From Flaveria trinervia (Eukaryota > Streptophyta > Magnoliopsida > Asterales > Asteraceae), in NCBI GenBank assembly GCA_025506515.1, contig CM046442.1:106846849-106910848 (forward strand): a stretch of DNA of 64,000 nt. The letters are read 5' to 3'. Positions 1 through 10,564 of this stretch are shown one piece after another. A program made the position numbers and the translations under genes. Within the stretch, counting starts at the first letter, position 1. Each line of letters opens with the position of its first letter. The notes beneath the pieces are model-generated. The model was not told the DNA's origin, did not search any database, and was given only the letters and a program-made list of their open reading frames with translations.

Positions 1-4
1 GGGT

Positions 5-260
5 TCATTCGCATGACTGAGGGTTTATTCGCATGACTGAGAGTTCATTCGCACGACTAAGAGCCCAGTCGCATAAATGCTCATCCGCATTAGTTCCATC
101 CGCATTAGGTCCATTCGTATGGGACTCATACACATGGAGTCCATTCGCATTAGTTTCATTCGCACGATTGGGTGTTCATTCGCATAGGTGTTCAACCGCA
201 TTGGTTCAATCGCATGATGTTCAGTCGCCTGGAGGCCATGCAACTGAAGGGTGCCCATAC
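5..260. repeat. CpG-centred word array in X copy 1
   Basis: Irregular run of words such as CATTCGCATGACTG and CAGTCGCATAAATG spaced about 10-20 bp. The words follow a CA-NN-CG-NN-TG skeleton and are near-palindromic. The same grammar recurs in elements B, C and E. Open frames on both strands here are a by-product of the stop-poor words. Confidence 0.85.
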
Positions 261-780
261 GCCCAAGTAGGGCTGGTGAACGCGAGGAAAGTGTAGTTTA
301 TGTACTGACTTTCGGGGGAAAGTGCAGATGTAAGTTTTGATGTGAAAGTTCTCGTAAGTTCATTTAAGAGGACTGTTGAGGCCTTAGACAGTATGTTGGG
401 CATGATGATGATGTTGTTTTATGATTATGCATGTTATGTATGTATGATCTTGCCCTGTATGATGATGATGTTTGTGTATGTTATGTTCGTTATTATGATG
501 TATGTTTATCTTTCCCGTGACTTTACGTTGAATGTTAATATATGAAGTGAAAGTATTATGTAACGTAAAGTGAAAGATAAAGAAAAGAGGAACATGAAGT
601 AAGAATGCATGCATTAATGAATGATGAAAGTAAACAAAGTCTTGCAAGCGTAGTATGTCGGGACATTCCATTAAAAGGTGTTAGCCCAACGGTGTGTGGG
701 TTCACTACCCCGGGAGGATGCACATCAGGGTCTTTCTTTGTGATTGACCATTTGTATAGCCCCATTTTTGCATACCATAG

Positions 781-965
781 GTACTGCGACTAGAGGTGCG
801 ATGCACCGTTATAGCTGGTCTATGATAGGCCTAGGTCCAGTACTAGGAATAGCTAGGTATTGCATATAGCAGTGGTACACCTAAACTCTACCCTAGGTAC
901 TGTGACCAAAGGTGCGATGCACCGTTATAGCTGGTCTATGATAGACCTAGGTCCAGTACCTGGAA
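781..965. repeat. Two-copy direct repeat of about 115 bp
   Basis: The segment taggtactgcgac...gcaccgttatagctggtctatgatag, with the following cctaggtccagtac, occurs at about 778-865 and again at about 893-975. It lies inside X copy 1 and is not duplicated in copy 3. It looks like a local tandem duplication. Confidence 0.6.
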
Positions 966-1443
966 TAGCTGGGTAAAGTTTATGGTTGAAGGAAAGAAAG
1001 AGGTAATGATGAAAGAATGCGAAGTTAATGAACGTACGAATGAAATAGTGAAAGCATGAAAAAATTAAAGATGATAATAATGATATTATCTATGTGTACG
1101 TATGATGTATGATCACATGAAAGTAAAGAATGGTTTTAACGAAAGAAAAGTATGTTTTATTATAAAACTAGAACTCACTCAGCAATGTTGACTTTGATGT
1201 GTTTCCAGTTGGCAGGTAATGATTGCTGAGGATGGCATGAGGTGGCTACTCAGCCCTTTTGGGATGGCATCCATTTATAATGCTTTTGTGATGTAATGCA
1301 ACTTGGTTTTTGTAATTGGATAACAATGTATTATTTTGCAAAAGCTATTATATTGAAATGGAGTGTTTTGTTTACATGTTCCGCTGCAACGTTTATATGT
1401 AATATAATGAAAATATATGTTTTATGTGCAATAATTCACTAGC

Positions 1444-1472
1444 TGTAAGCGTCCCGGGAACGGGGCCTTACA
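1444..1472 (+). other. 29-bp palindrome at the X LTR 3' terminus
   Basis: TGTAAG at one end pairs with CTTACA at the other, and GTCCCGGGAAC lies between, so the LTR end can fold on itself. The same structure ends copy 2 (27217-27245) and copy 3 (34905-34933), with single-base changes. Confidence 0.7.
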
Positions 1473-2061
1473 GTCATACGCATGATGGTCAGACGACTGA
1501 AGGGAATGCGGATGAGGGTCATGCGACTTGGGGAAATGTGGATGAAGGTCATACGACTGAAGCCCATACGCCCGAATACCATGCGTCTGAGGTTCATACG
1601 CATGGGCGTCATGCGACTGAAGGCTATGCGACTGGGAGTCCATACGCCTAAGTGTTCAATCACGCATAGTGCCTATACGCCTATGTGTTCTCATGCGTAT
1701 TAAAGGCCATGCGACTGAATGGGTCTATACGCCCAAATAGGGCTTATGTGCCTAAAAAAAACTTAGTTTATTCTCTAATTTTTGGGGAAACAGTGTTATG
1801 TAGGCTATGACTTTGGGGATTTCCGAGGGTTCATGTAAGTTGACTTTCCAGGTCATAGACGTTGTGATGGGCTTGATGTATGTTGGGTGCTTATGCATGA
1901 TTGTATGTATGTTGTGCCTTGTATGGTGATGTTATATGTTTCTGTTCTTGTTCCTTGCTTTGTATGATTGTCTTCCCGTGGCTTTACTTTGTATGTTAAT
2001 GAATGAAATGAAAAGTATTATGCAATGTAAAGTGGAAGATAATGAAAAGAGGAATGAAATA
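1473..2061 (+). mobile_element. X LTR copy 2, left part
   Basis: Close match to 33540-34120 of copy 3. It is interrupted after GGAATGAAATA by element A and resumes at 26491 with AAATGAAAGAATGC. Copy 3 has the uninterrupted string GAAATGAAAGAATGCATG, which confirms the insertion point. The first about 270 bp are a word array. Confidence 0.85.
1475..1740. repeat. CpG-centred word array in X copy 2
   Basis: Words such as CATGCGACTG, CATACGCATG and AATGCGGATG alternate with short spacers. It aligns with 33540-33810. Confidence 0.85.
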
Positions 2062-2139
2062 TGTTGGACCAAAAGAACCAATGAGCCAGATCAGAAAAAC
2101 CTTTAAGTCCCACAGACATCAAAACAACTGAAGTGATCT

Positions 2140-2365
2140 ACAACAGCTGAAGACAAAATCTGAAGACAAAGTCTGAAGACAACAGCTGAAGACAAAGTCT
2201 GAAGACAACTGCTGAAGACAAAGTCTGAAAACAAAGTCTGAAGACAAAGTCTGAAAACAAAGTCTGAAGACAAAGTCTGAAAACAAAGTCTGAAGACAAA
2301 GTCTGAAGACAACAGCTGAAGACAAAGTCTGAAGACAACTGCTGAAGACAAAGTCTGAAGATCAA
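2140..2365. repeat. 13-bp minisatellite in element A LTR
   Basis: Imperfect copies of CTGAAGACAAAGT with variants (AACAGCTGAAGACAA, CTGAAAACAAAGT). The 3' LTR has a shorter version at 25870-26015. The minus-strand open frames here are repeat artefacts. Confidence 0.9.
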
Positions 2366-2600
2366 GTTCTCAGAAGTTGTCATAACAGCTGAAGTAGTTC
2401 TCTTCAGTAGTTGTGATGGTTTTCATTTCAGTAGTTTGTAATCAGTAGTTTTATATTATGTAAAACATCTGAAGTTCTTACACTTCAGACATTATAACTT
2501 CAGTAGTTGTAATGTTACTTTTAGTGAAGGTGTCCTCAGTTGTTGTGGACATCTTCAGTAGTTTAGTTTACTTTCAGTTGTTTGTATAAATCAGTTAGAT

Positions 2601-2651
2601 GTCACTATCAAGTGACGTCAGCTGATGTCACATTCCTTATAAAAGGAATGT
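2601..2651 (+). promoter_or_regulatory. Element A LTR promoter: bZIP-type palindrome plus TATA in an inverted repeat
   Basis: TGACGTCA, a canonical bZIP palindrome, lies at 2613-2620. About 20 bp downstream is TATAAAAG, set in a perfect 9-bp inverted repeat (ACATTCCTT, then ATAA, then AAGGAATGT). Both features are preserved in the 3' LTR (TGACGTCA at 26263-26270). Promoter function is inferred from motif order and spacing. Confidence 0.65.
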
Positions 2652-2842
2652 TGACCTAATTTCCCCATACAGGAAGCTTGTGCATGAATGAAAACATTCT
2701 TTTTGAAGAAAACTCTCTCTCTATAACCGTTACTGTTTGATTGAATATTCATATTATTCTTGCTAGAATTTCGTCAAATTCGTGTGCTATTCCGCTGCAA
2801 ATCCTAATCTAATTGATCAAACTAGATCTCGATCCTTTCAAA

Positions 2843-2854
2843 TGGTATCAGAGC
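2843..2854 (+). other. Element A primer-binding site
   Basis: TGGTATCAGAGC two bases after the LTR end; complementary to the 3' end of initiator Met tRNA, as in most plant Copia elements. Confidence 0.9.
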
Positions 2855-3071
2855 AGGTTAATCATTGATCGATTTAACAATTGATCATTGAAACTGTTCT
2901 TTTGATATCTAAGTTTGATCGAATTAGCAAATTTTCAAGAATTGGTTATAGAGTTTGTTTTTCTGTTGCTTCCTGTGAATTAATTTGAGATTCTTCTTGT
3001 TTTAAACTGTGTTGTTGAGTTTTTGAGTTAGATCTGTTAAAATCTTATTGAACCTGTTTGAATTGGTGAAA

Positions 3072-5939
3072 ATGGCTACATCAATCAATGATCCTCACAA
3101 TACTGGCTCCTCAACAAAGCCTCCGATGCTTGTTAGGAGTGAGTACAACATATGGCAACGACGAATGCTCCATCACCTGTCTGTCAACAGTTCAGGTTGT
3201 TGGAAATCTGTTGTTCATGGACCATATAAGCCTATGGTGAGTAATCCGGAAACCAATGAAATGGTTCCGAAGAAGAAAGAGCAATATTCAGATGAAGATC
3301 TGAAATTATTTGAAATTGATGCTAAAGTCCATGGAATTCTGGCCATGGCACTGCCTAATGAAATCTATTCTGGACTTATGCATCATGAATCTATTCATGA
3401 CCTCTGGGTTGCTCTGAAAGAACAATTTGGAGGAACTAATAAGGTCTTAGCAAACAATAGAGAAATCCTTGCCCAGCAATATGAGACATTCTCTCATAGA
3501 AAGGGTGAGTCACTGACTCAATAGTTTGAGCGATTCTCTTGTTTGATATCTGAATTGAAATGGTTAAACATGAATATACAAACAATCAGATGAACAACAG
3601 ATTTCTCAGATCCCTACCTGAGAGATGGGACACATATACTATTGTCCTACGCTCCAGTGCAAATCTGGACAATCTATCTCTCACCCAACTTCATGGGAAA
3701 CTGTTAACATTTGAAAGAGAGATAGAATAGAAAAGGAAACTGACTTCATCTGGGAAGCTCACTGATGATTTTGTACCAGGGAATACTACTCTGGTCGGTC
3801 ATGAGTTAGAATATGATACATCAGAAAGTTCTTATGATAGCATATTGATTTCTCTTCAAACAGTGGAGATCATGCTTTTGCTGGTATTGATAGTAATTCA
3901 GGATGTAATAGTGACAATCTGTGCTTTTTGATGGATGATTTGAAAGGAATTGCTGATGATGATTTGGAAGAGATGGATATTTTGAGCCAAATGGCATTAG
4001 TTAATATCAGATCTCAAAAATTTTACAAAAGGACAGGTAGAAAATTCCCTGGTCTCTTTGGAAAAACCAAAGTTGGTTTTGACAAGAGCAAGTTGAGGTG
4101 TCACAAGTGCCATAGACTTGGAAATTTTGCAAGAGAGTGTAGATCATCTGGATCTAACTCTTCTGCACCCTTTGTGACCTTTCCAGGCAATAATTCATAA
4201 AACAAAGGGCAACATTCTACCAGTTCTGGTCATCATTCACAAATTCAATCATCTCCTGCGTATTTTGTCCCTCAAGGTCAAATGCCATATCCTTATCCCT
4301 GTTTTTACATGCCTCAGTCCAATCAGGTTCCAGTACCCATGGCTCAACAATCACATGCCCTACCTGAGCCTCAACCATCTCAATCAAGTCAACAATCTCA
4401 ATCTCAATCTCAATCACATCAAAGCTTTTTCACTCCGGGAGTTGTTGACTGGAATAGTTTACCAGATGATCTTTCTGGTTATTCTGAACAAGTGTTATCT
4501 GGTGCTGGTCAACATGGTGGTGAAAATCCTTTTGGAAATCTTGCTCTTATGGCCCTGGAGTCTACTGATGGTTCATGCTCAAATGCTTCATCATCACAGG
4601 TACCACAAGTATCTTCTGAGGCTAAGGCCAAGTTGTGTTCTGAGTCATGCATAACTGCTTTTGCCTGAATTAGAGAAGCAAATGTAGCTTTAATTAATCA
4701 AAATCTTGACCTAGAGAAAGTGATTTCCAAAAGAAAAGCTGAGTTTGAGTCTGTTTTAAAAGAAAAAGATGATGAGATTTACAAATTAAAATGCCAAATC
4801 ACTGATGAAAAGGCTAAGGTAGAGGTCATTTTAGAAAATCATAAGAGTCTCAAAGAAACACTTGTAGCTACTCAAGTTGAGTGTGAACGCTGGGTAACAT
4901 CTTGCAAGGGGTTTGAAATGCTTCTCAGTAAGCAAACTGCTTCAAATATGAAGTTTGGGATTGGATATAATCACACTGAACCTCCTACAGATTTTACTCC
5001 CAAGACAGAAGTAAAATCTGAAGGTGAAATCAATTCCCAAACCACATCATCATGTTTCTCATCCTCAAGTGATAATGTACAATTAGAGGATGAAGTCATA
5101 ATAGTACCTCAGCTAATCATCTTCTGATGGTCTTACTACTGATGAACACATGATCAAAGAAAAGCTGGGCACTTCAGGTGTTGTCTCAAAAGGTATTCAA
5201 AGTGCTGAAGAGCAAGTAACAACACCTGAAGAACATTTCAAACCAAATGGAACCAGACATGGTTTGACAACTACTAAAGAGTCTATCAGGAAATCCAAAT
5301 GCACTGAGATAAAACTTCTGAAGAGCAAATCTTCAGTTGTTACAAATCCTTCAGTACTTCACATAAGTACTGAGAGGAAGAAAGTACTGAAGAACACACC
5401 TTCAGTAGTTTCATCTTCTTCAGCAGCTGATCAACAGAAGATGAAGAAAAAGCCATGTGAAATATGTGGTCTATTCAATCATCTCACTGATGAATGTTGG
5501 TACAGAAAGGGTTCCAAATTTAACAAAGATTCCTCAAGGAGTATCAAAACAGCTGAAAGAGGTTTATCATAAAATAGCTGAAAATATTCCTCAAGGAGTA
5601 TCAAAACAACAGACTAGTCTGTGTCTTTCAAAAAGGAGGACATGGTGTGTCACAGGAACCATTCACAAACAAGTACTGACTGTGTCGCTGAGCTGAAGCT
5701 TTAACAACCAATCAGACACAACTTGTTATGATGGTTCAACATCTGTTGGGGAGAGCTAACCAAATAGATGTACCTGTGATTAAACCACTGAAAAGGAAAA
5801 CTAAGCCAAATCAAAGGAATCCTTTTCAGCACCATCTCCATCTTCAAAGGCTGTTAATCATGACAAATCAATTAGTATAAAATTTGTTGATGAGAACAGA
5901 CCCAAAACCAAAATGGTTTGGGTCTCAAAAGCTAACTAG
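3072..5939 (+). pseudogene. Element A Gag, broken
   Basis: Starts ATGGCTACATCAATC at 3072. The N-terminal capsid-type region (UBN2/retrotransposon Gag family) runs to a TAG at 3522, just after a Thr-Gln pair, and continues past it. Further stops and frame changes follow. A first zinc knuckle near 4095-4140 has Asn in place of the His ligand (CHKCHRLGNFAREC). A Gln/Ser-rich stretch (4330-4430) and a Lys/Glu coiled-coil region (about 4680-4960) follow. A second, intact knuckle (CEICGLFNHLTDEC) is at 5455-5500. The frame closes with a Trp-Val-Ser-Lys-Ala-Asn-stop tail at 5937-5939 that resembles the tails in B, C and D. CTGAAG/CTTCAG words are dense in 5160-5600. Confidence 0.85.
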
Positions 5940-5957
5940 TTGTTGTGATATATGTAG
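5931..5957 (+). promoter_or_regulatory. Acceptor-like 3' splice site at the gag/pol boundary of A
   Basis: The gag stop lies in GCTAACTAG, which contains a CTAAC branch-point-like word. TTGTTGTGATATATGTAG follows and ends in AG at 5957. The next base opens the pol frame in phase 0 with no stop before the protease motif. The same arrangement is present in B, C and D. Splicing is inferred. Confidence 0.5.
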
Positions 5958-8459
5958 GGTTTTTCAACATGCCATAGAAGCATCTGGTATGTGGACAGTG
6001 GAGGATCTATGCATATGACTGGGAGCAGATCTCTTCTTCATGACTACTCTCCATGAAAGAAGGGATTTGTTTCTTTTGGTAATGATGCTAAGGGTTACAT
6101 TATCGGCAAAGGCTTTGTTTCAAATGGTGAAATAAGGTTTGATGATGTTAACCATGTGGAGAATCTCAAGTACAATTTGTTGAGTGTCAGTCAAATGTGT
6201 GATAAATGGCATGTTGCACTTTTCACCAGTCAGAACTATCGAATATTGTCTTTCAATGTTTTGAGTATGATTGACAAGATATTGGATGAACATACTCTCC
6301 TGAAGGCCAACAGGATTGGTAGAGTATATGCCTTAGACTTATCAAAGAAAATTGATCTAAAAGGCCATCCATGTCTGTTCTCCAAGGCCTCTCCTCAGGA
6401 ATCTGAACTTTGGCACAGAAAGCTTGGTCATGTGAATCTTAAAAACATGAACCACCTGATCCTTCATGGTTTAGTGAGAGGTCTGTCATTAAAGGAGTTC
6501 AAATGTGATGACAACTGCTCTGCTTATTTAAAAGGAAAACAACATAAAGTATCATTCCCTCCAATAGAAGAACCAAAGTCCACTGCCTGCTTACAATTAC
6601 TGCATATGGATCTTTTTGGTCCAGTAAGAGTGATGAACATGGCAAAGAAAAATACTGTCTGGTAATTGTGGATGATTATTCCAGATTTGTATGGACCTTC
6701 TTCTTACATTCAAAAGATGAGGCTGGTCAAATTATCATCTACTTTGTGTTGCATGTGGAAAATCAGTATTCTCTTTCTGTCAAGTGTGTGAGGAGTGATA
6801 ATGGCACAGAATTTAGAAATCACACACTTGATGAATTCTATTTCTCTAAGGGAATCAATAGGCAGTTTAGAATTCCAAGAACTCCTGAACAAATGGAGTG
6901 GTGGAGAGAAAGAACAGGACCCTTATTGAAGCTGCAAGGTCAATGTTGGCTGATTCTGGTTTGCCACTAACCTTTTGGGCTGAAGCTGTTAACACAGCTT
7001 GCTATGTGCAAAATAGAGTATTGGTAAATCAAAGGTTGATAAAGACTTCTTATGAAGTGTTACATCATTTGGCTCCTCTGATTTCCTTCTTTAGAGCATT
7101 TGGGTGTCCCTGTTATATTCTCAACACAAAAGATCCACTTCAGAAGTTTGAATCAAAGGTGGATGCAGGGTACTTTGTTGGGTATTCCTCTACTTGCAAG
7201 GCATACAGAGTTTTTAATTGCAGATCAAAGATTGTAGAAGAAACCTTTCATGTAAAGTTTAATGAATCTCCAAAGGAGAAAATCCCACAAAATCCTATGG
7301 AGTTATTTGATCTGGACATACTGCAATATGTTCCTTATCAGTCTCCAAATGTTGTAGATTCTGTGAATTCATCATCTTCTGCAACATGTTATCCATCTGT
7401 TGGTATCAATGCAAGTTTTAGTGATCAACTGCCTGAGTCTACTAAACTTGATGTTCCTGTAGCTTCAGCAGTTCCATCCACAACCAATGCTGATGAGATC
7501 TCTGAATCCTCTACTTCATTTGAATTGTCATCTCAATCTAGGTTTCCAGAATCTGAATCACCATCTGTTACTGCTGAATCACCTACAAACACTTGCACAG
7601 ATCTTATTAAGTATCAAGAACTGAAGAATCATCCCATGTCTCAGATCATTGGTGACATCAATGCTAGGGTTTCAACCAGAAGTTAGTTGTCCAACTTTTG
7701 CTTCTATGCTCTCTTCATCAGTCAGCAAGAGCCAAAGAATTATCATATTGCATTAAGAGACAATAGATGGGTTGAAGCTATGCAACTTAAGCTTCTTCAG
7801 TTTCAAAAGCAGCAAGTGTGGGAACTGGTTCCTCTTCCCCAAGGTAAGTGTGCAATAGGCATTAAATGGGTGTTTAGGAATAAAACTGATGAAAAAGGCC
7901 AAATTGTCAAGAACAAGGCAAGACTGGTTTTAGAGGGGTTTTCACTAGAAGAAGGTATTGATTATGATGAAACCTTTGCCCCTGTAGCCAGACTAAAGGC
8001 AATCAGATTGTTTTTAGCTTATCCTGCTTTCCATAATCTCAAAGTTTTTCAAAGGGATGTCAAAAGTGCATTCTTATATGGCAAAATAAAAGAAGTTTAT
8101 GTATGCCAACCACTAGGTTTTGAAGATCATAAACATCCAGATTGGGTGTATAAGCTTGATAAGGCTCTTTATGGGCTAAAACAAGCACCCAGAGCCTGGT
8201 ATGAAACACTGTCTAACTTTCTTCTTCAAAATAATTTCACTAGAGGCTCCATAGATAAAACCTTGTTCATTAAGAAAGTAGGCATGCATAAGCTCCTTGT
8301 TCAAATTATGTAGATGATTTATTTTTGCATCCTCTAATCCACAATTGTGTGATGCCTTTACTAAGTTGATGCAACAAAAGTTTGAAATGAGTGCCATGGG
8401 AGAATTACAGTTCTTTATGGGGTTGCAAATCAAACAAAAGGCTGATGGAACTTTCATTC
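5958..8459 (+). pseudogene. Element A Pol, 5' part (protease, integrase, RT), broken
   Basis: Protease motif WYVDSGGSMHMTG near 5990-6025. The GAG-pre-integrase zinc region (WHRKLGHVN) has its last Cys changed to Tyr at 6535-6537. The integrase core shows HMDLFGP and RSDNGTEF, then frame changes around 6660 and 6900, with VERKNRTLIEAAR after the second. The RT region reads IKWVFRNKTDEKG, KARLVLEGF and KALYGLKQAPRAWY. A missing T near 8308 breaks the frame just before the YVDD active site. The gene is cut at 8459 by element B and resumes at 21714. Confidence 0.88.
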
Positions 8460-8720
8460 TGTTAGGACCTGGTATTTGAACGAAATACCTGGAGATTAGC
8501 GTGTAAACCAGATCAAATAGTGCGGAATCCTATTTGATTGGCGATCCAATCAGTGAGAACACATGAAGAATCAATCAAATTGAAACTAACGTTAGAAATC
8601 GATTGGGAATCGATCTAATGTGTTCTATGAACTTGGAGAACGAATTGGGAGGCTTCTGGACGGCTAGGGTACGTCTGGAATCGTAATTAATCGAGAGTCC
8701 CTATTTTTCACGAATTGGGT

Positions 8721-8730
8721 TGTATTTATA
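8721..8730 (-). promoter_or_regulatory. Element B LTR TATA box
   Basis: TATAAATACA on the minus strand; copy in the other LTR at 21247-21256. The word array lies directly upstream. C has the same order (TATAAAT at 39124-39130 and 62998-63004). Confidence 0.7.
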
Positions 8731-8737
8731 GGTTGGT

Positions 8738-8960
8738 ATTATTCAATCGTGCGACTGAACCATTAGTATGGTTCAGTCGTGCAATTGAACCATGCGGTTG
8801 ATTCATCCGCACGACTGAGTGTTTAGTCGTGCGACTGAGCCAATCTTATGTGTCAATCATACGACTAACCCAGTCACCCGGTTCAGTCATGTGACTGAGT
8901 CATTCGTATGAAGTTGTTCATGCTTATGGTCCATTCGCATGGGCCATTCGCATGAGAACT
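8738..8960. repeat. CpG-centred word array in B LTR
   Basis: Words such as CAGTCGTGCAATTG, CAGTCGTGCGACTG, CATTCGTATG and CATTCGCATG. The perfect-arm version is CAGTCG-TG-CGACTG. It sits upstream of the TATA box. Second copy at 21266-21482. Confidence 0.9.
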
Positions 8961-9188
8961 TCATTATGTTAAGTTTGAATGTATTAATTAGTAAACATTA
9001 TATGTAAACATTCAATCAATCACTAACCTAGTTAATCAATTTTATATCAACTCATTAATGAAATATTAATCATTACAAATCACAATCAACCAATATCATT
9101 TCATTAATCATATCAAATTACACCAGAATTAGATAAACAAGATCTATTACATTTCATATCATGATCCAGGGACATACATGTATCAACA

Positions 9189-9201
9189 AACTCCCCCTTG
9201 G
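9189..9201 (-). other. Element B polypurine tract
   Basis: CCAAGGGGGAGTT on the minus strand, directly adjacent to the 3' LTR. C has the same tract at 62563-62575. Confidence 0.9.
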
Positions 9202-9213
9202 ACCTAGATCTCT

Positions 9214-10418
9214 CTAATCTTTTGTTTTCTGCATAACCTCTTTGTATTTCTTGTACTTCTCCTCTTTTGTGACTCCCGTGTGAATCTCAAACACGAAGCA
9301 GAGTCGTATAACTTTCTGGAACTGGAGGGCTTGTACAATATCTTGCGTATCATAGAACAGTGGCCACTTGTATAGCGTATATACATCACTTTTCGACAAG
9401 TTTGTAAGCCACATCGGGTCGAATACCCTGATAGTATCCATTTGTCCCTCTTTGCTTAAGACTATGACCGCTTCAGCTGTTCTCCAATCATAGTACCACC
9501 ACTTAAAATGTGGAGTGAATTCCTGTGGCATTTCCCTGAGTGGGATTCTCGACATTGTGCGCGGAGGATTCCACTTCAACACTATCTTAGGCTTGCCAGT
9601 AATGACAGCAACCTCAGACCTTCTGATATACCTAGTAGGCTGTTGGGGTCTGAAGTTAACCCATCTAGTGTGGTACTCCTTCTTCAGAGTAGCTTCAAAC
9701 CAGCCTGACATCTTCCTCGGGTCAGCATACAAAAGCTTTAGTTTGGCCAGCTGGTTGAGCTCAAAACCTGGTAGAGTCTTCAGATCATGTGGGAATCTGA
9801 AGTACTCTATGCCCTGTTCTCTCTTAATTGCATACGCATTGAGATCTTCAAAGTATGCCCATGCTATGATCCTTCCTGACACCTTGTGATGTTTCTTGAC
9901 TCTATAGAGTTTGGTGTAGGAATCCTTCTTTGGTGTAGTACGTTGGGCTCTAACTTCTTCAAAACATGCAGCCCACTCAGCCTTTTGAATGTCAACATCA
10001 TCATTTGAGGCTTGGGCTGTGTCTTCTGCTTTCTCTGTTTCTTGCTCCATATTGTTCAACACCTCAATAGTATCGCTGACAAGGGATTCACCCAGATTGG
10101 GGACCACATTACCATCATTGTCAGCGTACTGAGGGTACTCCTCGGCAGTGACATCTTCGATCTCTACATCATCAACATCGTTGAGCTCTTCGTCACTAGT
10201 CGAATCACATGTCGGGGCATCTTTTACTATTTCATCTGGATTTAGCTCGAAAAGCTCTGCGAGTTGCTCATTTGATACGTCATGAATTATTTCCCCTTCT
10301 TCAGGGGTATAATTCACTGACCTCCGGGCAATCCCTTGCAGATCAAGAATCAATGTTAGCTGAGACTTGACCTGCTGAAGGGGAGCAACATCAAACTCAT
10401 CTCTTTGGTAATTTTGAT
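9214..10418 (-). CDS. Element B third gene (ORF3), predicted exon 2, C-terminal domain
   Basis: Open for about 400 codons on the minus strand. It would be entered from exon 1 after removal of 10419-10564; the alternative is an independent start at 10440. The first part is acidic (Glu/Asp-rich, about residues 50-150). A conserved domain follows with YRVKKHHKVSGRIIAWAYF, LYADPRKMSGWFEA, RYIRRSEV, WWYYDW, VFDPMWLTNL and FQKVIRLCFVFEI. The element C copy (61350-62550) matches it along its length, which argues for past selection. No signal peptide or membrane segment is visible, so it is not an envelope glycoprotein. Function unknown; similar plant proteins are, to my memory, annotated only as hypothetical or retrotransposon-related. 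Confidence 0.75.
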
Positions 10419-10564
10419 CTGTTTGATTTAAACATTCCACACATAAATCATTAGTAATTAATCAAACAGAAAGGCATTAAAGTAATATAAACATTAAATA
10501 CATTGTGTTCAATTACATGATTCAAATACAAAAGAAGATAAATACATAAACATCTAATCTTTAC
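10419..10564 (-). other. Predicted intron in B ORF3 (146 bp)
   Basis: Donor A|GTAAAG at 10564; acceptor AAACAG ending at 10419. TACTAAT, a strong plant branch-point word, lies inside. Splicing joins the two open frames in phase through one split codon and skips the TAG at 10554-10556. The element C copy has the equivalent 148-bp interval with A|GTAATG and AAGCAG, also in phase. Confidence 0.55.

Larger units (their letters stand above)
1..1472 (+). mobile_element. Gypsy-type LTR, family X copy 1 (left end outside window)
   Basis: This block matches X LTR copies 2 and 3: word array, then a CAATATAGGG-type joint, a gttagc/ggttcactacc segment, a GAACTCACTCAGCAA segment and the 29-bp terminal palindrome ending in CTTACA. 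The same ending at 27245 is followed by a tRNA-type PBS, which shows that it is an LTR 3' end. Copy 1 is more diverged than copies 2 and 3. No gene is visible; short open frames here are low-complexity. The sequence after 1472 is not an element interior but another X LTR entered part-way, so the junction is a recombination or nested product. Confidence 0.75.
2062..2840 (+). repeat. Element A 5' LTR
   Basis: 779 bp, against 699 bp for the 3' copy. The difference is largely the number of 13-bp units in the minisatellite. It contains promoter-like signals at 2613-2651 and many CTTCAG/CTGAAG words. Confidence 0.92.
8460..9188 (-). repeat. Element B 3' LTR
   Basis: 729 bp, with a word array at 8738-8960 and a TATA box at 8721-8730. 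It differs from the other LTR by few substitutions and small indels, so the insertion is relatively recent. Confidence 0.95.

Noticed and set aside
25..296. Open frames on both strands in the word array
   Set aside because: The repeated words simply lack stops; the predicted peptides are repeat translations and the same happens at 1422-1703, 27801-28197 and 33518-33763.
4217..4417. Minus-strand open frame in A gag
   Set aside because: Shadow of the Gln/Ser-rich Gag segment.
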